From an uncultured Clostridia bacterium (lineage in GTDB: Bacteria; Bacillota; Clostridia; Oscillospirales; Acutalibacteraceae): a stretch of DNA of 64,000 bases. The translations under genes and the position numbers were made by a program. This document shows, piece after piece, positions 18,079 through 25,946 of this stretch (position 1 is the first letter of the stretch; every line of letters begins with the position of its first letter). The stretch lies in contig CAMMVF010000002.1 of assembly GCA_946500295.1 (NCBI GenBank), positions 83,053-147,052 of the forward strand, given 5' to 3'. The notes under the pieces were generated by a model. The model saw only the letters and a list, made by a program, of their open reading frames with translations. It did no database searches and was not told where the DNA came from.

Positions 18079-18107
18079 ATTATCTTATTTTTCGCTCGGA
18101 CTGTCAA
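18079..18107 (-). promoter_or_regulatory. Sigma-A promoter of the ACT-UPF0210 operon
   Basis: TTGACA, 17-base spacer, GATAAT on the minus strand, 37 bases upstream of the ACT gene start. Confidence 0.75.
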
Positions 18108-18157
18108 TAGCGCAGGCAGGATTTTCTGTCGAAAGTAAAGCTAAAGAAAATCACAGC

Positions 18158-18186
18158 TTGACAAAGTCAAGGAGAGCAGTTAATCT
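18158..18186 (+). promoter_or_regulatory. Candidate promoter of hisK-ruvX
   Basis: TTGACA, 17-base spacer, TAATCT on the plus strand. The -35 lies in a small dyad (TTGAC AAA GTCAA). A second TATAAT-like box occurs nearer the gene (about 18264), so the actual start is uncertain. Confidence 0.45.
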
Positions 18187-18300
18187 TAAAATTAGAGAAA
18201 TTTAACCAATCAACATCGCAAAAGTACTGCGGGCACACGCTCGTACTACCCTACGCTATTTTTTTATAATACATGTAAATTTAAACTTCGGAGGTAACAC

Positions 18301-19125
18301 ATGAAACCGTATTTTGACAGCCACTGCCACAGCTCAAATTCCTTTGACGCTGAAAACACAGTAGAGGAAATGCTCGCTCGGGCTGACAAGCTGGGGCTTG
18401 AATATCTTACGATTACAGATCATTTTGAAGCTCCATGTTACTACAATCAAAACGAGGAGATGGGCGACATACCGATGCTCATCAGAAATTCAATAAAGGA
18501 CATTAAATCTCAGCAGCAGGCGCAAACCGGCACAAAGCTGCTTTGCGGAATCGAGCTGGGCGAACCGCTGCAGGATATAAAAGCCACCGAAGAGGTTTTA
18601 GGACTTACTGATTACGACTTTGTATTGTGCTCTTTGCACAACTTAAAGTGCATGAAGGACTTTTTCTGGCTCGACTACAGCGCCGATAAAATACCCGAAC
18701 TGCTCAAGGCATATTTTCTTGAGCTTTTGGAGTGCATACAGTGGGGAAATTTCAACTCTCTGGCTCACATCACCTATCCTCTTCGCTATATCTGTGACAA
18801 AGCAAATATAGCGGTAGATTTAAATGAGTACAAAGGGCAGATTGACGAGGTTTTGTCTTTGCTTGCAGAAAAGGACTTGGCTCTTGAGTTTAACACCTGC
18901 CGTAACGACGCCCTTGGTTTAAGCGCCATGCATAGTTGTCGAGATATACCCTTTTTAAAAAGATTTCGCGAGCTTGGCGGAAGATTTATCACCCTCGGCT
19001 CGGATGCACACAAGACAGCTGACCTCGCAAAGGGCATAACCGGCGCTGTAGAAATACTTAAAGATCTCGGCTACAAAGAAGCTGCTGTATATATAAAAAG
19101 GCAGCCCTGCCCCATAGCTTTATGA
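18301..19125 (+). CDS. hisK: Histidinol-phosphatase, PHP family (HisK/HisJ type)
   Basis: Predicted to dephosphorylate L-histidinol phosphate in histidine synthesis. 274 residues of the PHP metallo-phosphoesterase fold: metal ligands in DSHCHSSNSFD, TITDHFEAP, CGIELGEP, CSLHN, and the C-terminal TLGSDAHKTADLA. GGAGG precedes the ATG. No other his genes are nearby, so a related phosphatase role is possible. Its stop almost abuts the RBS of the following nuclease gene, suggesting co-transcription. Confidence 0.82.
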   Translation: MKPYFDSHCHSSNSFDAENTVEEMLARADKLGLEYLTITDHFEAPCYYNQNEEMGDIPMLIRNSIKDIKSQQQAQTGTKLLCGIELGEPLQDIKATEEVLGLTDYDFVLCSLHNLKCMKDFFWLDYSADKIPELLKAYFLELLECIQWGNFNSLAHITYPLRYICDKANIAVDLNEYKGQIDEVLSLLAEKDLALEFNTCRNDALGLSAMHSCRDIPFLKRFRELGGRFITLGSDAHKTADLAKGITGAVEILKDLGYKEAAVYIKRQPCPIAL

Positions 19126-19138
19126 GGAGGGCGAGATT

Positions 19139-19561
19139 ATGATAATAATTTCGGTGGATTTAGGACTTGCCAGAACCGGGCTGGCATATTGCGACAAGGG
19201 CGAACTGCTCGCCTCACCGCTTTGCGTTATAGAAGAGCGTGAGCTTGACGTGCTGGCAGAAAAAATCGCACAAAAAGTAAATGAAGTGAGGGCGGAGCTT
19301 ATTGTAGTAGGACTGCCCAAGAACATGGACGGCAGCGAGGGCGAATCAGCCGTAAGAGCCAGAGAGTTTGCCGATAAACTGCATCAGCTTACTGGACTTG
19401 AGTGCGTAATGCAGGATGAAAGAGGCACAACAGTAACGGCGACGGGCTACCTCAACAACACAAATACCAGGGGAAAAAAGCGCAAAAAGATAATAGACAG
19501 CGTAGCGGCCACTATAATACTCGAGGACTATATGCGCAAAAGACGTCTCAGCTCCATGTAG
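19139..19561 (+). CDS. YqgF/RuvX-type RNase H-fold nuclease (putative pre-16S rRNA nuclease)
   Basis: 140 residues with the YqgF signature: first acidic residue in ISVDLGLARTGLAY, VVGLPKNMDGSEGESAVRA, the second site DERGTTVTA and the last aspartate in KIIDSVAATIILEDYM. Family members mature 16S rRNA 5' ends or resolve branched nucleic acids. RBS GAGGAGG overlaps the end of the upstream hisK-like gene. The position outside the usual alaS-yrzL context leaves open that this is a second paralogue. Confidence 0.85.
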   Translation: MIIISVDLGLARTGLAYCDKGELLASPLCVIEERELDVLAEKIAQKVNEVRAELIVVGLPKNMDGSEGESAVRAREFADKLHQLTGLECVMQDERGTTVTATGYLNNTNTRGKKRKKIIDSVAATIILEDYMRKRRLSSM

Positions 19562-19654
19562 AGCACCGCTTTTACTGTCTATCATTACATGCTAATATTT
19601 TAAGACACCTTATATTTAAATGGGTGCGTGGACTTTTGGATAAAATAAAATGAA

Positions 19655-19687
19655 TGGGGGCGATGTGGATATCGACCCCCAAATTTT
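19655..19687 (+). terminator. Hairpin terminator between ruvX-like gene and asnB
   Basis: TGGGGG / CCCCCA stem extended internally by CGAT / ATCG, followed by AAATTTTG on the plus strand. It separates two convergent genes and may act in both directions. The rest of 19562-19769 shows no gene. Confidence 0.55.
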
Positions 19688-19769
19688 GTATAGTGCTTTA
19701 ACATTTTCAAAATAGCGCCGTGCTTTGAACGGTACAAATATAACCGCTCGCCGTACCGCAAACAGGAGA

Positions 19770-21614
19770 TTAATAATTCAATTCCACATTATACTCCTTT
19801 ATCCAGTAATCAAGCTGTACTATATATGCCAAAATTTGCGGAGTACGCATGAGCTGTCCGTACCACGGGGAGCTTATGTCATTGGGGTGCTCAATAATAC
19901 TTTCAACGCCTTCCTTGTCTAAGATAGCGGCAAGGGGGCTTTTTTTGTCACTGAGCACGGCTTTTGCACCAGAGCTTACAAGCTCCATGTAGCGAGGATT
20001 GAAGGTCTTGGGGTAGGGGCTTTTCTTGCGCCAGACTATATCGTCGGGGAGAATCCCGTCAAACGCCGTCCTGAGTATTCCCTTTTCCCTGCCGTCGAGC
20101 GCCTTGAGCTTCCACGGCATATTATAGGCGTACTCCACTATCCTGTGGTCGCAAAACGGCACTCTCACCTCAAGTCCCGAGTACATCGAGGCTCTGTCCT
20201 TACGCTCAAGCAGGCACTGCATAAACCAGTAGTAGTTGAGCATGAACATCTCCCTCATCCTTTTTTCGAGCGGGGTATCGGTCGTGAGGGCGTCGGTACG
20301 GCTTATAGTATCGAGATAACGCTGATGAGAATACTCCTCACCACGAGGCAGAACTCCCTTTTTCAGTATGCTTCGGCGAATGTCGGTGCTGCGGCTCCAT
20401 GGGAAGCACTGCTCGAACAAGATATCTCGGTTATGATACCAGGGGTAGCCGCCGAAAAGCTCGTCGGCGCACTCGCCCGAGAGCGCAACTGTAAAGTCCT
20501 GCTTTACACTTCGGCAAAACAGCAGTAGAGACGAATCCACGTCGGCCATGGGCAGAAGGTCACGAGAATTGACGGAATCAAACAGAGCCTGATAAAGCTC
20601 GTCGTTATTCAATACCACAGAGTGATGACAACTGCCAATGTAATCGCTCATCAGTCCGATATAGTCACTGTCGCTGTTAGGCTGGAAAAGGCTTTTTTCA
20701 AAATAGCGGCTGTTATCCTCATAATCCACCGAATAGGTGTTGAGACGACCCCTGCCGTCGGCTTTAAAGCAATCTGCAGCGGTCTTGCAGATTATGCTTG
20801 AATCCAGCCCTCCCGACAAAAAGCAGCACAGCGGCACGTCTGAGACAAGTTGACGTGTGATAGAATCTGTGAGCAGAGAGCGACATTTGTTTATAGTTTC
20901 CTCCCGTGAGTCGATGTGCGGCGAGGCGGCGAGCTTAAAGTAAAGCTTGCGTCTCAAGCCCTTGTCGCTGTAGCTCAGGCACTCTCCGGGCAAAAGCTCC
21001 CGCACTTCCTTGAATATCCCAAAACCCGGAGTCCTCGCCGGACCTAAAAAGAGAATATCGTAAAGCCCCTGCTCATCGACTACCGGCTTTACATGGGGGT
21101 TTTTAAGTAAGGACTTAATCTCCGAGGCAAACAAAAATCCGCCGTCGTATTCAAAAAAGAAAAAGGGTTTTACTCCTACCCTGTCCCTAGCCGCAAAGAG
21201 GCTGTGGTCAAATTCATCGTAAACAGCAAAGGCGTAAATTCCGTTTAGCTTATCTACACAGTCCTCGCCAAAGCAGATATAGCTGTAGAGCAAAACCTCG
21301 GTGTCGCAGTCGGTTTCAAATCGGCAGCCGAGGGTTTCAAGCTCGGCTTTGAGCTCAGGGACATTATATAGCTCGCCGTTATAGACTATTGTGTATTTAT
21401 GCTCGCCCTGTGTTCGGCTCATCGGCTGCTGTCCGTTATTCGGGTCAATTACAGCAAGGCGGCGATGCATAAGGCTAGCGTGACCATCTTCTGATAAATA
21501 CACGCCCCTGTCATCGGGTCCCCTGCGCTCAAGAGAGTCCGTCATTTCGTTTATGATTATCGACTTTACGCTCAAATCCTCGTATTTATCTATCCAACCT
21601 GCTATTCCGCACAT
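19770..21614 (-). CDS. asnB: Asparagine synthetase (glutamine-hydrolysing), AsnB/AsnO type
   Basis: Converts aspartate, glutamine and ATP to asparagine. 614 residues: N-terminal glutaminase domain with catalytic Cys2 (MCGIAGW), RRGPDDRG and NGELYN; synthetase domain with the pyrophosphatase loop CCFLSGGLDSSIICKTA and ALSGECADELFGGYPWYH. GGGGTGA precedes the ATG. It lies only 20 bases after ylbJ on the same strand with no terminator seen, so it may be read from the ylbJ promoter and have a sporulation-linked role, as known for the Bacillus AsnO paralogue. Confidence 0.95.
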   Translation of the reverse strand: MCGIAGWIDKYEDLSVKSIIINEMTDSLERRGPDDRGVYLSEDGHASLMHRRLAVIDPNNGQQPMSRTQGEHKYTIVYNGELYNVPELKAELETLGCRFETDCDTEVLLYSYICFGEDCVDKLNGIYAFAVYDEFDHSLFAARDRVGVKPFFFFEYDGGFLFASEIKSLLKNPHVKPVVDEQGLYDILFLGPARTPGFGIFKEVRELLPGECLSYSDKGLRRKLYFKLAASPHIDSREETINKCRSLLTDSITRQLVSDVPLCCFLSGGLDSSIICKTAADCFKADGRGRLNTYSVDYEDNSRYFEKSLFQPNSDSDYIGLMSDYIGSCHHSVVLNNDELYQALFDSVNSRDLLPMADVDSSLLLFCRSVKQDFTVALSGECADELFGGYPWYHNRDILFEQCFPWSRSTDIRRSILKKGVLPRGEEYSHQRYLDTISRTDALTTDTPLEKRMREMFMLNYYWFMQCLLERKDRASMYSGLEVRVPFCDHRIVEYAYNMPWKLKALDGREKGILRTAFDGILPDDIVWRKKSPYPKTFNPRYMELVSSGAKAVLSDKKSPLAAILDKEGVESIIEHPNDISSPWYGQLMRTPQILAYIVQLDYWIKEYNVELNY

Positions 21615-21634
21615 AAAATCACCCCATAATCATT

Positions 21635-22690
21635 TTACTTTGCCTCTTCTCTTATTATATGCCCTGAGCGGGGCGGTGTTATTCTCCTGCTCCTTTTCAA
21701 TGATAAAACAAATACCAGGCAGCAGAATATCAGCGCTATGCTGCCGACAATCGTACTCGAAGAAAACTCAACCCCCTGCGGAGTAGATAGGCTTATAGTC
21801 TGAACCTCTCCTTGTATAAACAAGGATAATATATAAGTATAACCTGAGCACAGTGCACCCGTAAGCAGGCGGTGCAAAAAGAAATCAACCTTTGATATAT
21901 TAAGCTTACCCAACAGGGAGAAAATCTGGAAATGCACTGATAACCCGCCAAAGCCCACGGCGAAGGCGACAAACTCAAGCGGCGCACCCGCCCTGACGGC
22001 TTCGCTACAGCCCGCCGTTACCTCAAGCACAACATAAACAAGGCTGTGCGAGATAGAGCTTGGAATACGGATAAGCTCCATCAGGTTCTCAACGGCTGAG
22101 AGCAGTCTGAAATCAGATAAAACGCCCATGAACGCCGAAAACACTACAACCATTGCACACAGTTTTAAAATACTATCGCTGCTTTTGAAGCAGGAGTTTA
22201 TTAAGGTCTCGGAAAATGGCGGTGGTTTTATTGGGTTGTATTTCTTATCCTTTATTTCGGACTTTGAAATTATCCCCTCCAAGACTGCTATGGTCAACTG
22301 AGACAAAACCTGGGCAACATACAGCACTAAGCCCACGACAGCCGAACCGAGCATTTTCTCACCCAGTGCGACAATCACAAAGGCAGGTCCTGCTCCGACT
22401 ACAAATCGAAGCATTCTGCACCCCTGCTCATGATTTATCAGCCCTCTTTCATACAGTCGTGCAGTACAGGCCGCACCGACCGGAAAGCCGCCGACCATAC
22501 TCAAAATAACCGCACCGACAGCCGCTCCCGGAAGCTTTAGCAGTCTTGAGCAGGGCTTTGAAAAGATAAACGATATTCTCTCAAAAAAGCCCAGCTCGCA
22601 CAAAAGCTCCGACAAGACCATGAACGGAAACAATGCAGGAATTAAAACCTGCCCGCAGTATATAAGCCCTTCGAGCGCCTGCTCAGTCAT
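21635..22690 (-). CDS. ylbJ: Sporulation integral membrane protein YlbJ
   Basis: Mother-cell sporulation membrane protein required for robust spore cortex formation in Bacillus. About 351 residues with 8-9 hydrophobic helices and the nucleoside-recognition (Gate) fold pattern: LIPALFPFMVLSELL, VGGFPVGAACTARLYERG, GAGPAFVIVALGEKMLGS, FAVGFGGLSVHFQIFSLL. I start at the ATG with GGGGGTGAG rather than the upstream GTG. A sigma-E-like promoter precedes it, divergent from yqfC. Confidence 0.93.
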   Translation of the reverse strand: MTEQALEGLIYCGQVLIPALFPFMVLSELLCELGFFERISFIFSKPCSRLLKLPGAAVGAVILSMVGGFPVGAACTARLYERGLINHEQGCRMLRFVVGAGPAFVIVALGEKMLGSAVVGLVLYVAQVLSQLTIAVLEGIISKSEIKDKKYNPIKPPPFSETLINSCFKSSDSILKLCAMVVVFSAFMGVLSDFRLLSAVENLMELIRIPSSISHSLVYVVLEVTAGCSEAVRAGAPLEFVAFAVGFGGLSVHFQIFSLLGKLNISKVDFFLHRLLTGALCSGYTYILSLFIQGEVQTISLSTPQGVEFSSSTIVGSIALIFCCLVFVLSLKRSRRITPPRSGHIIREEAK

Positions 22691-22729
22691 AAGTCTCACC
22701 CCCGCCACATATTTTTATTACGGCAGTTG

Positions 22730-22759
22730 ATTATATGAAAATCGCAGCTAATATTATGC
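22730..22759 (-). promoter_or_regulatory. Candidate sigma-E promoter of ylbJ(-asnB)
   Basis: Minus strand GCATAAT, 15-base spacer, CATATAAT, close to the sigma-E pattern (GHATAWT-type -35 and CATACAAT-type -10). About 40 bases upstream of ylbJ, a gene of the sigma-E regulon in Bacillus. Confidence 0.45.
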
Positions 22760-22772
22760 AGGGTGTGAGGTT

Positions 22773-23048
22773 ATGTCCGAAAAACAGGAAGGCGGTTTTA
22801 TTAAAAACAGCCTTTTTAACAAGGTGGGAAAGCTTCTGCCCTCGTCCGTATATATAGAGATGATGGGAAACTCGGAGCTCACCGTTGAGGGATGCAAAGG
22901 TATTTTGGAATATGACAGCAGCATTATCCGTGTGAGCGTAGGGTCGGCCGCCGTCGCTGTAAAGGGCAGGGGACTGAGCATAAAATGTCTCTCGCTCGGC
23001 TGCGTGGTGATTTCAGGGGTAATTTCCGCTATTGAATACGAAACCTGA
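22773..23048 (+). CDS. yqfC: Sporulation protein YqfC
   Basis: 91-residue YabP/YqfC family protein, conserved in spore formers, made in the mother cell. Recognised by LPSSVYIEMMGNSELTVEGC and CKGILEYDSSIIRVSV. The RBS (GTGAGG) is close to the ATG. 23 bases before yqfD in the usual yqfC-yqfD order. Confidence 0.92.
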   Translation: MSEKQEGGFIKNSLFNKVGKLLPSSVYIEMMGNSELTVEGCKGILEYDSSIIRVSVGSAAVAVKGRGLSIKCLSLGCVVISGVISAIEYET

Positions 23049-23071
23049 GACTGCAAAAGGGGTGTGAGAGC

Positions 23072-24253
23072 TTGGAAATACTCGACATTATCAGGTTTGT
23101 AAGGGGCTATGTAGAGTTTGAAGCCACAGGCAGCTTTCCCGAGAGACTTATAAATATATCGCTTAAAAAAGGTATTCACGTCTATAAAACTCACGGAGAC
23201 AATGGAACCGTCAGGGGCAGGGTTATTTCATCTCAGTATGAAAGCTTAAAAAAGCTCGGAGACAGGTGCGCCGTCGAGATTACTCCCCTGCACTGCCGCG
23301 GCATACCATTTATATACAGCAACAACAAAAATCGCTGGGGACTGTTGCTCGGAGCTGTACTATTTTTTGGACTCTGTGCTTTTTTATCGTCCTTTGTATG
23401 GGTCGTTGAGGTTGACGGCACTCCAAGCGTAAGCGAATATAAAATCAGGCAGGCGCTTGATGCTCAGGGGTTGTACAGCGGAGCATGGAAGGGAAATCTT
23501 GCACCAGACACTATCGAAAGGGAGACGATGAGGGATTTGGGTTCGTTTGGATGGATGTCGGTAAATATTACTGGAACTGTGGCGAAGGTGTCTGTCAGTG
23601 AAAAGTACAATTCCGACGATGTAAAGCCTCAGGAAACACGACCATGCAACATAAAGGCGGTTAAGGACGGACAGATAGTCAGAATGGATATAAGAAGCGG
23701 CGTCGCCGCAGTTAAAGCAGGCGACGCCGTGACAAAGGGGGAACTGCTTGTAAGCGGAGTACTCAGCGTTGAAAACGACGCAGACTACCTCACTCCCTCC
23801 GTAGGCGAGGTATTCGCCAAAACCGAGCACACCAAGACAGTCTCACAGCCGCTAAAATACACACAGAGGCTTCCAAGCGGAAGGGTAGTTGAGAGGAACT
23901 CCCTGAATTTTCTCGGAATAAACCTGCCTTTAAATCTTACCTACATCCCCTCCGGGGATTACTCCACCGAGTGCGAGTACCTGAATCTGATAGCCTGCGG
24001 CAACACAATGCCGATAGGCATATACAATGAATACTGTACTGAATACACAAACAGGGAAATCAAGCTTAGCGAAGAGCAGGCAAAGGAAAGCTGCCTTGCG
24101 CAGCTTGCGCTCTATGAGGTGTTCAACCTCGGAGAGTGCGAGATAACCGACCGAAAGCTGAAGCATGAAATAAAGGACGGCTGTTATATTCTCACCGCCG
24201 CCTACTCCTGTATTGAGGACATCGGCGAGGTAAGCTATATTGGGATTGAGTAA
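23072..24253 (+). CDS. yqfD: Sporulation protein YqfD
   Basis: 393-residue mother-cell sporulation protein with one membrane helix (about residues 89-112, LLLGAVLFFGLCAFLSSFVW) and a large domain beyond it, typical of YqfD/SpoIV-family proteins (VKDGQIVRMDIRSGVAAVKAG). GGGGTG lies upstream; the start codon given (TTG/ATG context) follows the track. In many genomes phoH follows; here a dense repeat region does. Confidence 0.9.
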   Translation: MEILDIIRFVRGYVEFEATGSFPERLINISLKKGIHVYKTHGDNGTVRGRVISSQYESLKKLGDRCAVEITPLHCRGIPFIYSNNKNRWGLLLGAVLFFGLCAFLSSFVWVVEVDGTPSVSEYKIRQALDAQGLYSGAWKGNLAPDTIERETMRDLGSFGWMSVNITGTVAKVSVSEKYNSDDVKPQETRPCNIKAVKDGQIVRMDIRSGVAAVKAGDAVTKGELLVSGVLSVENDADYLTPSVGEVFAKTEHTKTVSQPLKYTQRLPSGRVVERNSLNFLGINLPLNLTYIPSGDYSTECEYLNLIACGNTMPIGIYNEYCTEYTNREIKLSEEQAKESCLAQLALYEVFNLGECEITDRKLKHEIKDGCYILTAAYSCIEDIGEVSYIGIE

Positions 24254-24254
24254 G

Positions 24255-24380
24255 GAGGCGGCATCTGCGGTAAGCCGGTGCCGAAGGCACTTCTGTCCTA
24301 CGTTCGCCTGCACAGCTCTAGTTTACATCTTTGCCAATCTAAACTCTCTGTCCTTCCGTTACTTTTTCCTTGTTAAAAAT
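24255..24380 (+). repeat. Dispersed repeat family 2, copy a
   Basis: Begins immediately after the yqfD stop: AGGAGGCGGCATCTGC, then GCCGAAGGCACTTCTGTCCT, CCTGCACAGCTCTAG and CCAATCTAAACTCTCTGTCC. Copy b at 24563 matches it closely over more than 100 bases. Confidence 0.8.
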
Positions 24381-24454
24381 CCTCTGCATTTTTCTACAGA
24401 GTAATCCTTTTAACTTCTGCTCGTTTCAGCTTGTACGAATTTCGGGGCGGCAAG

Positions 24455-24560
24455 TGCAGCTATGCCGCAGTGAAATTATGCAGAGCACAGTGAAATTTGC
24501 ACCTTTGGCGCAAGTGAAATATTTGATGAATCAAATGTGAAATTGCGCCAAGGCGCAGTA
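24455..24560 (+). repeat. Tandem hairpin array with GTGAAAT spacers (forward)
   Basis: Four exact GTGAAAT motifs (24470, 24490, 24514, 24537) alternate with short palindromes such as TTGCACCTTTGGCGCAA, ATTTGATGAATCAAAT and TGCGCCAAGGCGCA. The palindrome sequence varies while the spacer is constant. Confidence 0.8.
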
Positions 24561-24562
24561 AA

Positions 24563-24685
24563 GGAGGCGGCAAATGCCGGTGCCGTAGGCACTTCTGTCC
24601 TACGTACTCCTGCACTGCTGTCGTTTAAATTTGTACCAATCTAAACTCTCTGTCCTTCCATTACTTTTGCTCGTTATAAAACTGT
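24563..24685 (+). repeat. Dispersed repeat family 2, copy b
   Basis: GGAGGCGGCAAATGCCGGTG, GGCACTTCTGTCCTACGT, CTCCTGCACTGCTGTCG, then CCAATCTAAACTCTCTGTCC. Direct repeat of copy a; the two flank the forward hairpin array. Confidence 0.8.
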
Positions 24686-24734
24686 GCGAGACCCGGGGAA
24701 CTAACCACAAGTCTCGCACAAGCTGCTTCAAATC

Positions 24735-24870
24735 CAAGCCGCTTGCGGCTTCCACAACCGTGCCTTTGGCACGATTTCACATTCGCCATCGGCGAATATT
24801 TCACCTGCGGCTTGCCCCAGATTTCACAGCGGCGCAAGCCGCTATATCACCGGCATTGCCCCGGCTGCAA
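24735..24870 (-). repeat. Tandem hairpin array with GTGAAAT spacers (inverted)
   Basis: ATTTCAC (the complement of GTGAAAT) occurs at 24774, 24798 and 24821, with a degenerate ATATCAC at 24844, separating palindromes CGTGCCTTTGGCACG, ATTCGCCATCGGCGAAT and AGCGGCGCAAGCCGCT. Orientation is opposite to the array at 24455. It ends just before the convergent radical SAM gene. Confidence 0.8.
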
Positions 24871-24877
24871 TGCCGAA

Positions 24878-25762
24878 TTATAGCCCCGTTAAGTCAAAGT
24901 CGGGTATTTCTTCTCTCCCCGAGGAGGACAGCTCCTGAGCGTAGCCGTCAAGTCCCAACTCAATAAGCACGTCTAATACCTTTTGATACTCCCTTTTTGT
25001 TATCTTCCTACCCAAAAGTTCATGCCCGACTGCTTTTGCACAGGGAGTGTACTGCGCCATAAGGCTTACAAGCACTCTTGAGCCGAAGCTTTCGCTTATC
25101 TGCTTTAAAACCCCAATCGAATTTTTCGTTGCCGAGGGCAAAACCAGGTGGCGGATGATAACTCCGGATTTTATCATTCCGTCATCGTCAAAGCTCGGAC
25201 TTCCTACCTGATTTAACATCTCCTCAATAGCCGCGACAGCAGAGGCTTTGTAATTCAAAGCTTTGGAATACCGACAAGCAAGTGAATTATCATTATACTT
25301 AAAGTCCGGGAGGTAAACATCGACCAAGCCGTTTAACAGTCTCAGCCCCTCTGCGCTTTCGTACCCCGAGCAGTTGAATATCACGGGAATCTGAGGTTTG
25401 TGCAGAAGCAGAGCCTGCCTTATCAGCGGTATGTACTGAGTACCGCTGACTAAATTAATATTGTGAACTCCGATTTTTTCAAGTTCTTCAAATTTATTTG
25501 CAAGCTCCAGGGGTGAAATATCCTTCCCGAATCCGCCGTGTGAAATCTTATAATTCTGACAAAAAATGCAGTTCAGCACGCAGTGGCTGAAAAACACAGC
25601 TCCGCTGCCACGCTTGCCGCTGATACACGGCTCTTCTCCAAAGTGGGGAGCGATTCTCGCCACCTTCATGGTCGTGCCGGCTTTGCAAAAACCGTTGCCG
25701 CCGTTTTCGTCTCTTCTAACTCCACAGCGCCTTGAGCAGAGGTTACAGCTCTCTATTATCAT
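24878..25762 (-). CDS. Radical SAM protein, PflA/COG1313-like
   Basis: About 294-residue radical SAM enzyme similar to pyruvate-formate-lyase-activating-enzyme homologues of unknown substrate. N-terminal cysteines (CNLCSRRCGVRRD and GFCKAG) may bind an extra metal site; the radical SAM cluster motif is CVLNCIFCQN, followed by NINLVSGTQYIPLI and LPDFKYND. The track start is 21 codons upstream; AGAGGG precedes the ATG of MIIESCNLC. No glycyl-radical enzyme is adjacent. Confidence 0.85.
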   Translation of the reverse strand: MIIESCNLCSRRCGVRRDENGGNGFCKAGTTMKVARIAPHFGEEPCISGKRGSGAVFFSHCVLNCIFCQNYKISHGGFGKDISPLELANKFEELEKIGVHNINLVSGTQYIPLIRQALLLHKPQIPVIFNCSGYESAEGLRLLNGLVDVYLPDFKYNDNSLACRYSKALNYKASAVAAIEEMLNQVGSPSFDDDGMIKSGVIIRHLVLPSATKNSIGVLKQISESFGSRVLVSLMAQYTPCAKAVGHELLGRKITKREYQKVLDVLIELGLDGYAQELSSSGREEIPDFDLTGL

Positions 25763-25946
25763 AATATCCCTCTTTATACTTTCTGCGCTTGCACATCCAC
25801 ATCTCGCCAAACTATAGCGTTGCAAGCAATCTAAAGCTGGTTATAATATAATACAAGCTCTAAAGTTTTGCAAGCTCCTCGGTATTGAAAACTCATGGCT
25901 GATATAGTATAATTATATATAAAATCACATGAATTTTGGTGATCGT

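Noticed and set aside
22773-24253. Expected phoH gene after yqfD
   Set aside because: No reading frame resembling PhoH follows; the downstream region is repeats and a convergent radical SAM gene.
24455-24870. CRISPR array
   Set aside because: The constant part is only seven bases, the variable parts are self-complementary, and no cas genes are nearby.
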